Below, piece by piece: positions 8,528 to 15,103 of a stretch of 64,000 nt of DNA. The notes under the pieces are model-generated. The model was not told the origin of the DNA and made no database searches. It saw only the letters and a program-made list of their open reading frames with translations. A program made the position numbers and the translations under genes. This stretch comes from Streptomyces sp. NBC_01446 (GTDB lineage Bacteria; Actinomycetota; Actinomycetes; Streptomycetales; Streptomycetaceae): the NCBI RefSeq assembly GCF_026340095.1, contig NZ_JAPEPO010000003.1, positions 868,001 through 932,000 of the forward strand. The letters are read 5' to 3'. Every line of letters begins with the position of its first letter. The first letter of the stretch is position 1.

Positions 8528-9727
8528 GTGAGCGTGACCACGAGCCAGGTGAGGCGGGCGTTCAAGTACCGCTTCTATCCGACGGATGCGCAGGCAGCGG
8601 AGCTGTCGCGCACGTTCGGATGTGTGCGGAAGGTCTACAACTTGGCGCTTGCCGCTCGAACCGAAGCGTGGGCGAGGCAGGAGCGGGTCAACTACAACCA
8701 GAGCTCCGCGATGCTGACGGCGTGGAAGCAGACCGAGGAACTGGCGTATCTGAACGAGGTGTCGTCGGTCCCGCTCCAGCAGGCCTTGCGGCACCTGCAA
8801 GTGGCGTTCACGAACTTCTTCGGCAAGCGGGCCAGATACCCGCGCTTCAAGAGCCGGAAGAAGTCGCGGAAGTCCGCCGAGTACACCGCCTCGGCGTTCC
8901 GTTTCAGGGACGGTGAGCTGAGACTGGCGAAGATGAGCGAGTCCCTGCGCATCGTGTGGTCGAGACCGCTGCCGGACGGTGCGAGTCCTTCCACGGTGAC
9001 CGTGTCGCAGGACGCGGCCGGACGCTGGTTTGTCTCCCTGTTGTGCGACGACCCCAGCATCAAGCATTTGCCCACCACGGATGCCGCCATCGGCATCGAT
9101 GCCGGTCTCGACCACCTCCTGACCTTCTCGACGGGCGAGAAGATCGCCAACCCGAGGCACGAGCGCCGCGACCGGGTCGCACTTGCGAAAGCTCAGCGCA
9201 GGCTGGCGAAGAAGGCCAAAGACTCGGCGAACCGGACCAAGGCCCGGCATAAAGTGGCCAAGATCCATGCCCGGATCGCGGACCGCCGACGCGACACCCT
9301 GCACAAGATCACCACTCGGCTCGTGCGTGAAAACCAAACGCTCGTGATCGAGGACCTGACCGTGCGCAACATGGTCAAGAACCGGAAACTGGCCCGCGCC
9401 ATCTCGGATGCGGCGTGGTCTCAGTTCCGGAGCATGCTGGAGTACAAGGCCGCCTGGTACGGGCGTGAGGTGATCGCCGTCGACCGGTGGTTCCCCTCCT
9501 CGAAACTGTGCTCCTCCTGCGGCACCTTGGCTGACGAGATGCCGCTCAGCGTCCGCGCGTGGACGTGTGAGTGCGGCATGACCCATGACCGGGACGTGAA
9601 CGCAGCGAAGAACCTTCTGGCCGCCGGGCGGGCGGTTACAGCCTGCGGAGCTGGTGTAAGACCTCAACGGAGCTCTCCGGGCGGGCAGTCGGCGATGAAA
9701 CAGGAAATCTCACGGCGCGAGCCGTAA
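8528..9727 (+). CDS. tnpB: TnpB-type RNA-guided endonuclease (OrfB, IS200/IS605 family)
   Basis: This 399-residue protein has the full TnpB architecture. The N-terminus is HTH-like (AFKYRFYPTDAQ). The RuvC-like triad is intact: Asp191 in GIDAGLDHL, Glu275 in LVIEDLTV and Asp354 in HDRDVNAAKN. A zinc ribbon has CSSCG at 328-332 and CECG at 347-350. Characterised TnpB proteins use an omega-RNA encoded at the 3' end of the gene and the right end to cut the empty donor site and favour element retention. The GTG at 8528 is taken as start; a second GTG lies at 8534. The intact catalytic residues suggest a functional protein although the element lacks TnpA. Confidence 0.9.
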   Translation: MSVTTSQVRRAFKYRFYPTDAQAAELSRTFGCVRKVYNLALAARTEAWARQERVNYNQSSAMLTAWKQTEELAYLNEVSSVPLQQALRHLQVAFTNFFGKRARYPRFKSRKKSRKSAEYTASAFRFRDGELRLAKMSESLRIVWSRPLPDGASPSTVTVSQDAAGRWFVSLLCDDPSIKHLPTTDAAIGIDAGLDHLLTFSTGEKIANPRHERRDRVALAKAQRRLAKKAKDSANRTKARHKVAKIHARIADRRRDTLHKITTRLVRENQTLVIEDLTVRNMVKNRKLARAISDAAWSQFRSMLEYKAAWYGREVIAVDRWFPSSKLCSSCGTLADEMPLSVRAWTCECGMTHDRDVNAAKNLLAAGRAVTACGAGVRPQRSSPGGQSAMKQEISRREP

Positions 9728-9731
9728 GAAT

Positions 9732-9751
9732 CCCCACCCTTCAGGGAGGGG
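9732..9751 (+). repeat. Right-end hairpin of the tnpB element (possible omega-RNA end)
   Basis: CCCCACCC, loop TTCA, GGGAGGGG starts four bases after the tnpB stop codon, with one A-A mismatch and a flanking T-A pair. In related elements the right-end hairpin is part of the omega-RNA scaffold, and the guide is taken from the DNA just beyond the element end. Confidence 0.6.
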
Positions 9752-9984
9752 AGCGTCAAGAGCCGATACTGCGAGTCGCGTCGCGCGACGCCGCGCGTGC
9801 AACCCAATTCGCCGTCCGCCAGCCCCACCAGAGGAACCTTCGACCGCGTGGGGTGAGATGGGCAGGAAGCCATAGGCGTCGTTGCGTCGCCCCGCGCGGT
9901 TCGGGGCCGCCAACGCATGAGCCACGTCCTGGCATCGGACGGCCGGGAGTGGGCCACGTACCGATCGGCCTCCAAGCGCTGCGT

Positions 9985-10470
9985 CTACGACTCGCTCTCC
10001 TGCGGATGCGCGGCGCGCCATGCCGCCATCGACACGTCCCACTCGTCGCCGGACAGCGCGGTCAGCGACGCCGGGAAGAGGCCGTCCTCCTCCTTGGCGA
10101 TGTGGTGGTGCAGTTCGTCGGCCGCCGCCTTGAACCGGCCTGCGTCGGTGGGGTCCGTGAGATCGAGGGCGGGCAGCAGGGCGGCGAGCTCACGGTGCTC
10201 GGCGACCAGCGCGTCAATGTAGTCCGTGTACTCCGGATCGTCCCGCATCACCGCGAACAGGCCGTTCTCCTCGCCCTGTCAGTGCGTGGCCAGCTCCCGT
10301 GACATCACCTCGGTCAGCTCCCGCGCGGCCGCCGTGTCACCACGTTCCAGAGCCCGCACCGCATCCCCCGCGGCGTCGGTGACCTTCTCATGCTCGGCAA
10401 TGAACTCCTTGATCAGCGGGATCTCACGGCAACCGCAGTAGTGACACATGCGCCCATCACAGACGCTCAT
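9985..10470 (-). pseudogene. Hemerythrin-domain protein interrupted by in-frame TGA
   Basis: The frame starts at the ATG at 10470 (SVCDGRMCHYCGCREIPLI) and stops at codon 64, TGA at 10281-10279. It resumes in the same frame with QGEENGLFAVMRDDPEY and ends at 9985. Across the stop the sequence reads ATH-stop-QGEENGLF, where a tryptophan (TGG) would fit the family, so one G-to-A change explains the break. The intact product would be about 161 residues with two hemerythrin-type helix pairs (EFIAEHEKVTD; LHHHIAKEEDGLFP) and a cysteine-rich start. Hemerythrin domains bind di-iron and sense or carry oxygen or NO. The gene may be dead, read through, or affected by a base-call error. Confidence 0.7.
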
Positions 10471-10800
10471 GCCCGACTTCCGGCACCGTCAGCGCGGACG
10501 CCGCTCCCGAGCTCACTCATGTGCCCCTGCCAACGCCCGGTGCGAGCAGACCGGTCGGCACCATCACCGCCGGAGGGCCTCCGCGAGGATCTGCACCAGG
10601 TGGCGGCTGTCGAGGCCGGCGAGGTCGCGTACCTGTGTGCGGCAGGAGAAGCCGTCGGTCGTGATCCGCCGGTCCGGGCTGTCGGACGCCTTGGCGGGAA
10701 TGCCGTCTTGTGCGACCTTCCCGGAGAATGATCTGCTGCGTGGATCAGCGTGGAGACCACCACTGCAGCGAACGCAAAGGCCGAGCAGGGAGCTGAGGCG

Positions 10801-11529
10801 ATGACGCCCACGCACGCACCGGGCCCGCCGGCCGCCGTGGTCATTCAGAACACCAGGAGCGGCGGTCCCGGCCGGGTCGGGGCGTGGCTGCGCGAGGCGG
10901 GAATCGGCCTCGAAGTGCTGCGCCCCTACGAGGGTGAGGCCCTGCCCCAGAAACTCGACGGAAGGCCTCTCCTCGTGCTCGGCGGCGGCTTCCTGCCGGA
11001 CGACGACGAGCGCGCGCCCTGGCTCCCGGCCACCCGCCGCCTCGTCACGCAGGCGCTGGACGACGGCACTCCCGTCCTCGGTATCTGCCTCGGCGGCCAG
11101 TTGATCACTCAGGTCGCGGGCGGCAGGGTACGGGCGCGTCACGGGCAGCCCGAGTTCGGCAGCACTCAGATCCGGCTTCGCCCCGAAGCCTCCGACGATC
11201 CGCTGTTCTACGGGCTCGGCGCGACGGTTCCCGCGATCGAGCGGCACGTCGACGCGATCACCGAACTCCCGCCGGGTGCTTCCTGGTTGGCGTCCAGCGC
11301 GGCCTGTCCCCACCAAGCGTTCCGGGTCGGGGCACGTGCCTGGGGTGTGCAGTTTCACCCGGAGGCGGAGGCCGGGCGCATCGCCGGTTGGGACCGGGAG
11401 CGGCTGGCCCAGCAGGGTTTCGACAGGGACCGGCTGCACGCCGAGGCCGTGGCCGACGAGGGCGCGGCGGTCTCGGCGTGGTCGGTGTTCACACGGAGGT
11501 TCGCTCAGGTGTGCGCGAGGCTGCCGTGA
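10801..11529 (+). CDS. Class I glutamine amidotransferase (GMP-synthase-like)
   Basis: The protein of about 242 residues has the type 1 glutamine amidotransferase fold. The nucleophile elbow is VLGICLGGQLI with the catalytic cysteine, and the His/Glu partners are in GVQFHPEAE. The domain occurs without a synthetase partner, as in the broad group annotated as GMP-synthase-like or gamma-glutamyl-gamma-aminobutyrate-hydrolase-like proteins. The ATG at 10801 is preferred over a GTG at 10750 because a purine-rich GGGAG lies upstream and the extra residues are not family-like. Its 3' end overlaps the convergent BenE gene by about 41 bases. Confidence 0.8.
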   Translation: MTPTHAPGPPAAVVIQNTRSGGPGRVGAWLREAGIGLEVLRPYEGEALPQKLDGRPLLVLGGGFLPDDDERAPWLPATRRLVTQALDDGTPVLGICLGGQLITQVAGGRVRARHGQPEFGSTQIRLRPEASDDPLFYGLGATVPAIERHVDAITELPPGASWLASSAACPHQAFRVGARAWGVQFHPEAEAGRIAGWDRERLAQQGFDRDRLHAEAVADEGAAVSAWSVFTRRFAQVCARLP

Positions 11530-12742
11530 CCGGCCGCGGGGCGGGCTCGGGTGCGGGGGCCCGGCGCCGCCGTCCCAACGACGTGATGACGCTGGTGAGT
11601 ACGCCCGCGAGCAGCCCCCAGAACGCGGACCCGATACCGAGCAGCGTCACACCGGAGGCCGTGGCGAGGAAGGTGACGACGGCCGCCTCCCTGGACTTGG
11701 GGTCCGACAGGGCACTGGCCAGGGCCGCCTCGATCGTGGCGAGCATGCCGACCCCGGCGACGGCCAGGACGAACGCGTGCGGCATCGCGGTGAGCAGCGA
11801 GGCGACGGTCGCGCCGAGCAGGCCGACGCAGAGATAGAAGACGCCCGCCCACACAGCCGCGAGATAGCGCCGCTGCCGGTCGGGGTGGGCCCCGTCGCCG
11901 GTGCAGATCGCGGCGGTCATCGCCGCCAGGTTCATGCCGAACGCTCCGAACGGCGCGAGCACCGCCTGCACGGCGCCCGTCCACGTCAGGACGGGCGAAA
12001 CAGGCACTTCGTAGCCGGACCCGCGCAGCACGGCGACGCCCGGCAGATTCTGCGAGGCCATGGTGACGACGAACAGCGGCACGCCGACGCTGACCAGCAC
12101 CTTCCAGTCGAACTCGGGAGCCGTGAACACCGGCTGCGCGAGCGACAGTCGGACGCGTTCAACATGCCAGCCCCCGGTGAGGACGGAGGCGACGACTCCG
12201 CCGCCGAGCGCGATGAGGACCGCGTAGCGGGGCAGCAGCCGACTCGCGAAGAGATACAGCACGAACATTGGGAACGCGATGGTGAAACTGCCGCCCATCT
12301 GGGAAAAGAGCCCCGTCCCGAACTCGAGCAGCACACCGCCGAGCAGCGCCGACGCCATCGGCACCGGGATCCGGTCCATGATCCGTGCGAACCACCCCGT
12401 CAGACCGCTCACCATGATCAGCACGGCGCTGAACACGAACGCACCCACGGCCTTCTCCATGGACACCCCGCTCAGGCTCGTGGCGAGGAGCGCGGCTCCG
12501 GGCGTCGACCAGGAGGTGACGATCGGGGCCTTGTACCGCAGCGACAGACCCGCGCAGGTCACGGCGATCCCCACGCCGAGTGCAAGCATCCATGAAGAGA
12601 CCTCCCGCGCGTCCGCCCCCGCGGCCCGCGCCGCGGTGAACACGATGGCGGCGGCACTGGTCACGCCGACGGTGACCGCGATGAGCCCAGCCGCCACGGC
12701 CGAGGGCGGAGCGATGGCGCGTATGCGGGCGAGCGGGGACAT
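11489..12742 (-). CDS. BenE-family benzoate/H+ symporter-like transporter
   Basis: This 417-residue membrane protein reads through about 12 hydrophobic segments. It matches the BenE family in the start (PPSAVAAGLIAVTVGVTSAA), the sodium/nucleobase-transporter-like motif APIVTSWSTPGAALLAT, and TMASQNLPGVAVLRGSGYEV. The C-terminus is a short basic, proline-rich tail. The ATG at 12742 is chosen because the longer open frame upstream runs across the divergent regulator and has no membrane or family features. BenE proteins import benzoate or related aromatic acids with protons. The divergent XRE-cupin gene is the likely regulator. Confidence 0.85.
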   Translation of the reverse strand: MSPLARIRAIAPPSAVAAGLIAVTVGVTSAAAIVFTAARAAGADAREVSSWMLALGVGIAVTCAGLSLRYKAPIVTSWSTPGAALLATSLSGVSMEKAVGAFVFSAVLIMVSGLTGWFARIMDRIPVPMASALLGGVLLEFGTGLFSQMGGSFTIAFPMFVLYLFASRLLPRYAVLIALGGGVVASVLTGGWHVERVRLSLAQPVFTAPEFDWKVLVSVGVPLFVVTMASQNLPGVAVLRGSGYEVPVSPVLTWTGAVQAVLAPFGAFGMNLAAMTAAICTGDGAHPDRQRRYLAAVWAGVFYLCVGLLGATVASLLTAMPHAFVLAVAGVGMLATIEAALASALSDPKSREAAVVTFLATASGVTLLGIGSAFWGLLAGVLTSVITSLGRRRRAPAPEPAPRPVTAASRTPERTSV

Positions 12743-12788
12743 GGGGGCATCACTTCCGGAGGGGGCGGGGCAATTCCAAGCGTCCGCG

Positions 12789-12804
12789 AACAGAGCGTTC
12801 TGTT
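12789..12804. promoter_or_regulatory. Inverted repeat between benE-like gene and XRE-cupin regulator
   Basis: AACAGA-GCGT-TCTGTT is a perfect 6-bp inverted repeat, and the adjacent TATGGAACA adds a third GAACA half-site. It lies in the 135-bp divergent intergenic region and is a candidate operator for the XRE-cupin protein. Confidence 0.45.
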
Positions 12805-12877
12805 TATGGAACACTAAGGACGCAGGTGGCAGCACGTCAAAGCGCCTGCCGGCGCAGAAACGGACGGAACCGGGCGG

Positions 12878-13426
12878 ATGGGTCTGAACTACGAGGTGGG
12901 GCGCAGGCTTAAACGGCTGCGGCAGGACGACGGTCTGTCCCTGTCGGAGCTCTCGCGCCGCTCGGGCGTCGGCAAGGGCACGCTCTCGGAACTCGAGACG
13001 GGCCAGCGCAACCCCACCCTGGAAACGCTCTACGCCCTGACCACCGCGCTCGGCCGCCCGCTCAGTGCCGTCCTCGACGATCCGGCCCCCGGCGTCGCGG
13101 CGGGCGCGGGCGGAGTCTCCGGCAGCGCCGTCACCGCGGTTCTCCTGGAGCGGTACGAGGACGAGGCCGCGGCCACCGACGTCTTCCGCGTCACCATCGC
13201 CGAGGGCGCGACCCAGGAGTCGGCCGCGCATGTCCCGCACACCACGGAGAGCCTGATGGTGCTCTCCGGAACGGCGGTAGTCGGCCTGCCGGACGCGCCG
13301 CAGACAGCCGGGCCCGGCGGCCACGCCCACTGGCCGGCCGACGGCCCGCACTTCTACAGCGCACCGGACGGCGAGGTCCAGGGCGTCCTCTTCGTCCGGT
13401 ACCCGAAAGGTCGGTCGCTGCCGTGA
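12878..13426 (+). CDS. XRE-family regulator with C-terminal cupin domain
   Basis: This 182-residue protein begins with a helix-turn-helix (LKRLRQDDGLSLSELSRRSG, then GKGTLSELETGQRNPTLETL, residues about 9-50). A cupin fold follows (VPHTTESLMVLSGTAVVGL, HFYSAPDGEVQGVLFV). XRE-cupin proteins bind a small ligand in the cupin barrel and commonly repress a divergent transporter or catabolic gene. Divergence from the BenE-type transporter, with a dyad between them, suggests it senses the transported aromatic acid or a product. A GGGCGG stretch lies before the ATG. Confidence 0.85.
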   Translation: MGLNYEVGRRLKRLRQDDGLSLSELSRRSGVGKGTLSELETGQRNPTLETLYALTTALGRPLSAVLDDPAPGVAAGAGGVSGSAVTAVLLERYEDEAAATDVFRVTIAEGATQESAAHVPHTTESLMVLSGTAVVGLPDAPQTAGPGGHAHWPADGPHFYSAPDGEVQGVLFVRYPKGRSLP

Positions 13427-13615
13427 TCCAGAACCCGCCGACGTGTCGACGACCAGGGCCGACGCAGTCAGTCCCGTCGGCGTCGCCGGAAGAGTGGAAT
13501 GTGCTGAGCTGGAAGAACCAGGACGATGCTCTCGCGGGCCTCGGCCACGCCTAGCCGTGCGGCAGTCGCTCCTCGGGATATGCGGCGCACGTGGACAAGT
13601 ACCTTGTGCGGGTGG

Positions 13616-14212
13616 TCAGTTGGTGGTCTCCTCCAGGGCCAGGACGTGCTCGACCAGGGAGATCAGGACGTCCTTGCCGGACTCCCGGTCGCGTACGTCG
13701 CACAGCATCACCGGGGTGTCGGCGGTCAGGTCGAGGGCGCGCGCCACCGCTCCTTGGCTGTGCGTGCGTATGCCGTCGAAGCAGTTCACGGCGACGATGA
13801 AGGGAATGTCGCGGCTCTCGAAGTAGTCGATGGCGGGGAAGCAGTCCGCGAGGCGCCGGGTGTCGGCGAGGACGACCGCGCCGAGGCAGCCCGTGGCCAA
13901 CTCGTCCCAGACGAACCAGAAGCGGTCCTGGCCGGGGGTGCCGAAGAGGTAGAGGGCCAGGGTGTCGCGCAGGGTGATGCGGCCGAAGTCCATGGCGACC
14001 GTCGTCGTGGACTTCGTGGCCACGCCCTCCAGGCTGTCCACCGGGCGTGAGGCCTCGGTGAGGGGTTCCTCGGTGCGCAGCGGGCGGATCTCACTGACCG
14101 ACTCCACCAGCGTGGTCTTCCCCACGCCGAAGCCGCCGGCGATCAGGAGCTTGAGAGCGGTGAAGTCGGCGGGCGCCGAGTGCGCGGCGCGGTCAGAGTG
14201 CACGGAGGCCAT
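13616..14212 (-). CDS. cvnD: Conservon GTPase CvnD
   Basis: This 198-residue small Ras-like GTP/ATP-binding protein has a Walker A motif GGFGVGKT at residues 26-33, a switch II motif LFGTPGQDRFWFVWDEL and a base-recognition region AVNCFDG. It is the last gene of the cvnABCD unit and overlaps cvnC by 20 bases. In studied Streptomyces conservons the four products form a membrane-associated complex likened to eukaryotic G-protein-coupled systems and affect development or secondary metabolism. Which conservon of the species this is cannot be told here. Confidence 0.95.
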   Translation of the reverse strand: MASVHSDRAAHSAPADFTALKLLIAGGFGVGKTTLVESVSEIRPLRTEEPLTEASRPVDSLEGVATKSTTTVAMDFGRITLRDTLALYLFGTPGQDRFWFVWDELATGCLGAVVLADTRRLADCFPAIDYFESRDIPFIVAVNCFDGIRTHSQGAVARALDLTADTPVMLCDVRDRESGKDVLISLVEHVLALEETTN

Positions 14213-14633
14213 TGATCACTTCTCGCAGGAGGTGGGGGGAGGGAGGTTCTTTCCTGGCGGCGGTGTACTCGGGCGGGGTGATGCGGATCAGCCCCTGGGC
14301 GGTGAGGTCGCCGAGCAGGACGCGTACGACACCGAGCGGCAGGCCCGAGTCCGACGCCAAGTCCGCCACCGGGCACGGCCCTTGGGCGCATTGCGCCAGC
14401 AGGCTGCGCTGCTCGGGCGGGATCGGGCCGCGCGGGGTGGCGTCCGTGGAGCGGACGATCGCCATCAGATCGACGCGTTCCGCGCCGTTGTCCGTACGCG
14501 CGCGGCCGGCGGTCATGGCGTAGAGGCGGACCAGAGGGCCGGCCTCCTCGTCGTAGCGGTCGGCCCAGGGGTCGGGGTCCCGGCGGTCCGGGGCGTCGGT
14601 CCGCGGCCGGGGGCCGGGTGGTTGGTCGGTCAC
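14193..14633 (-). CDS. cvnC: Conservon protein CvnC (DUF742)
   Basis: This 146-residue protein has a disordered acidic/proline-rich start (MTDQPPGPRPRTDAPDRRDP) followed by the DUF742 domain with a winged-helix-like segment (DLASDSGLPLGVVRVLLGDL, then AQGLIRITPP). Its stop overlaps cvnD by 20 bases and its start overlaps cvnB by four, the tight arrangement usual for conservons. It is thought to link the sensor CvnA and roadblock protein CvnB with the GTPase CvnD. Confidence 0.95.
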   Translation of the reverse strand: MTDQPPGPRPRTDAPDRRDPDPWADRYDEEAGPLVRLYAMTAGRARTDNGAERVDLMAIVRSTDATPRGPIPPEQRSLLAQCAQGPCPVADLASDSGLPLGVVRVLLGDLTAQGLIRITPPEYTAARKEPPSPHLLREVINGLRAL

Positions 14634-15103
14634 GACGTGCCGCCGTCCGGCGTCGGGGCGCCGTCCGTCCTCACGGGTACCGCGAGGTGCTCACGCACGC
14701 GCTCGACCAGCAGGGCCATCTCGTACGCCACGAGGCCGATATCGGCGTGCCCGTCGGTGAACACTGCGATGCAGGACCCGTCACCTGCGGCGACCACGAA
14801 GAGAAACCCGCCGTGCAGCTCGACCATCGTCTGGACGACGCCGCCCGCGTCGAAGTGGCGGCCCGCGCCCTTGGCGAGGGAGTGGAACCCGGAGGAGATG
14901 GCGGCGAAGCGCTCGGACTCGTCACGCCCCAGGCCGCGGGAGGCGCCGACGCACAGGCCGTCGGTGGAAAGCATGACCACGTACCGGACTTCCGCGACAC
15001 GGTCGACCAGGTCGTCGAGGAGCCAGTCGATACCGCCCGCGCCGCCCGTGCCGTGGTCGTCGGGGTTGTCACCCAGGTTCGTGACGGTGAAGGTCGGGGT
15101 CAT
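14630..15103 (-). CDS. cvnB: Conservon roadblock/LC7 protein CvnB
   Basis: This 157-residue protein has a roadblock/LC7 domain: LLDDLVDRVAEVRYVVMLST, DGLCVGASRGLGRDESERFA, FLFVVAAGDGSCIAVFTDGH. Roadblock proteins of the MglB type act with small GTPases and can work as GTPase-activating or scaffold subunits for CvnD. It has four-base overlaps with cvnA upstream and cvnC downstream, indicating coupled translation. Confidence 0.95.
   Translation of the reverse strand: MTPTFTVTNLGDNPDDHGTGGAGGIDWLLDDLVDRVAEVRYVVMLSTDGLCVGASRGLGRDESERFAAISSGFHSLAKGAGRHFDAGGVVQTMVELHGGFLFVVAAGDGSCIAVFTDGHADIGLVAYEMALLVERVREHLAVPVRTDGAPTPDGGTS

Larger units (their letters stand above)
8400..9752 (+). mobile_element. 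IS200/IS605-group (IS1341-like) element carrying tnpB only
   Basis: A tnpB gene is bracketed by two similar hairpins about 1.35 kb apart, and no tnpA (Y1 transposase) is present between them. Such elements are mobilised in trans by a TnpA elsewhere. Exact cleavage sites and the target tetranucleotide were not determined, so the boundaries are the hairpins themselves and may lie a few tens of bases further out. Confidence 0.65.

Noticed and set aside
10279-10281. TGA as selenocysteine codon in the hemerythrin gene
   Set aside because: The family has tryptophan here, no selenocysteine insertion element was recognised downstream and no sel genes are in the window.
12743-13351. Extended start of the BenE-type gene to 620 residues
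   Set aside because: It would run antisense through the XRE-cupin gene and has no membrane or family features.
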